A DNA stretch of 64,000 nucleotides. It comes from Nocardia albiluteola (lineage in GTDB: Bacteria; Actinomycetota; Actinomycetes; Mycobacteriales; Mycobacteriaceae). The notes under the pieces were generated by a model, which worked only from the letters and a program-made list of their open reading frames with translations, was not told where the DNA came from and ran no database searches. Below, piece after piece: positions 63,523-64,000 of the stretch. Numbering within the stretch: position 1 is the stretch's first letter; every line of letters begins with the position of its first letter. A program made the position numbers and the translations under genes. The DNA is taken from positions 62,001-126,000 of the forward strand of contig NZ_JAHKNI010000019.1 in the NCBI RefSeq assembly GCF_018860155.1, read 5' to 3'.

Positions 63523-64000
63523 ATGAATCCCATAACCGGCCCGATCTTCCAGGTGGCGTGGGTTGTCCACGACATCGACGCGGCCGAACAAGAATTCACC
63601 GACCGCTACGGTGTCGACGAATGGGTCCGCATGCCCCGGATGCATTTCGGTCCCGAGTCCAGCCGCTACCGCGATGCACCCGCGGACTTCACACTCGATA
63701 CCTCACTCGGTTACGCCGGGGGGCAGCAACTCGAGCTGATCGCACCGGTCTCCGGCGAGAACCTGTACACCGAAGCGCTCACCAGAACCGGTCCCGGCTT
63801 GCACCACATCGCCTGGGTGCCCGACGATTTCGATGCCGCACTGGCACAAGCGCAAGCACAAGGCACCGAGATCGTGCAGCACTGCACCGTCGCCGAGATC
63901 GGCATGGAATTCGTCCACCTCTCCGGAGGGCCCCTCGGCTCGTACATCGAATTGCTGCGACTACCAGCCCCCGCGCGCGCGATGTTCGACAGCATGATCC
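63523..64000 (+). CDS. VOC-family (glyoxalase-like) protein, 3' end outside window
   Basis: The first 159 residues are visible: MNPITGPIFQVAWVVHDIDAAEQEF opens a VOC beta-alpha-beta-beta-beta module, with a second module starting GLHHIAWVPDDFDAALAQAQAQG. Metal-ligand positions look kept: His in VVHD, Glu in QLELIAP, His in LHHIAW and Glu in SYIELLR. Such proteins isomerise, cleave or sequester small molecules. GAGGAG lies 8 nt before the ATG. It follows the FAD monooxygenase by 71 bp on the same strand. Confidence 0.85.
   Translation, partial: MNPITGPIFQVAWVVHDIDAAEQEFTDRYGVDEWVRMPRMHFGPESSRYRDAPADFTLDTSLGYAGGQQLELIAPVSGENLYTEALTRTGPGLHHIAWVPDDFDAALAQAQAQGTEIVQHCTVAEIGMEFVHLSGGPLGSYIELLRLPAPARAMFDSMI

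Overview
The window is high-GC actinobacterial DNA and is most likely from Nocardia or a close relative in the Mycobacteriales. The best evidence is the gene order ftsK - argA - pgsA - cinA - clgR - pspA - pspM (about 1-16 kb), which matches the Mycobacterium tuberculosis order Rv2748c-Rv2743c, and an rpsA product that follows the mycobacterial protein almost residue for residue. No tRNA, rRNA or CRISPR array was seen.

Region by region. 1-4 kb: 3' part of ftsK, a decayed MazEF-type toxin-antitoxin remnant, a truncated copD-like gene and a secreted protein. 4-11 kb: accessory enzymes and regulators (F420-type PPOX protein, MFS exporter, PoxB-like ThDP enzyme with a coupled 34-codon ORF, alpha/beta hydrolase with TetR, GlxA-type regulator). 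11-16 kb: argA/yciI, then the pgsA-cinA-clgR-psp envelope-stress block with a sigma-E-type promoter in front of clgR. 16-20 kb: an SDR gene whose 3' end has been copied into a 144-bp tandem array, a divergent XRE regulator, an SPFH protein coupled to a ribbon-helix-helix protein, and two proteins of unknown function. 20.8-26.2 kb: a NitT/TauT-type ABC importer divergent from a CitA/DcuS-type two-component system.

26.7-49.6 kb looks like one catabolic island bordered on the left by a dead transposase fragment. A GMC flavoprotein with small subunit, an NCS1 permease, an aldehyde dehydrogenase and a PucR regulator come first. A solitary TnpB element follows, lying between the two halves of what looks like a bidirectional terminator. 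Then come lpd and lipA, divergent from a tandem glycine riboswitch that heads gcvP-gcvT-gcvH-glyA-sdaA. A kinase-STAND ATPase fusion follows on the same strand, and an agmatinase-family ureohydrolase ends the region. Together the gcv/glyA/sdaA genes convert glycine to methylene-THF, serine and pyruvate. The first genes probably oxidise an imported nitrogenous alcohol, but the substrate is not identifiable from sequence.

49.9-64 kb: a methyltransferase divergent from rpsA, then a scarred stretch (52.6-55.5 kb) with a truncated XRE gene, an SDR/LysR junction and a frameshifted tryptophan 2,3-dioxygenase. The end holds a CocE-type hydrolase, a leaderless membrane-protein/XRE pair, a CPBP protease, a large SARP-STAND regulator, an FAD monooxygenase and a VOC protein that runs off the window. 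Gene starts were chosen from ribosome binding sites, overlaps and family-conserved N-termini; alternatives are given where they matter.
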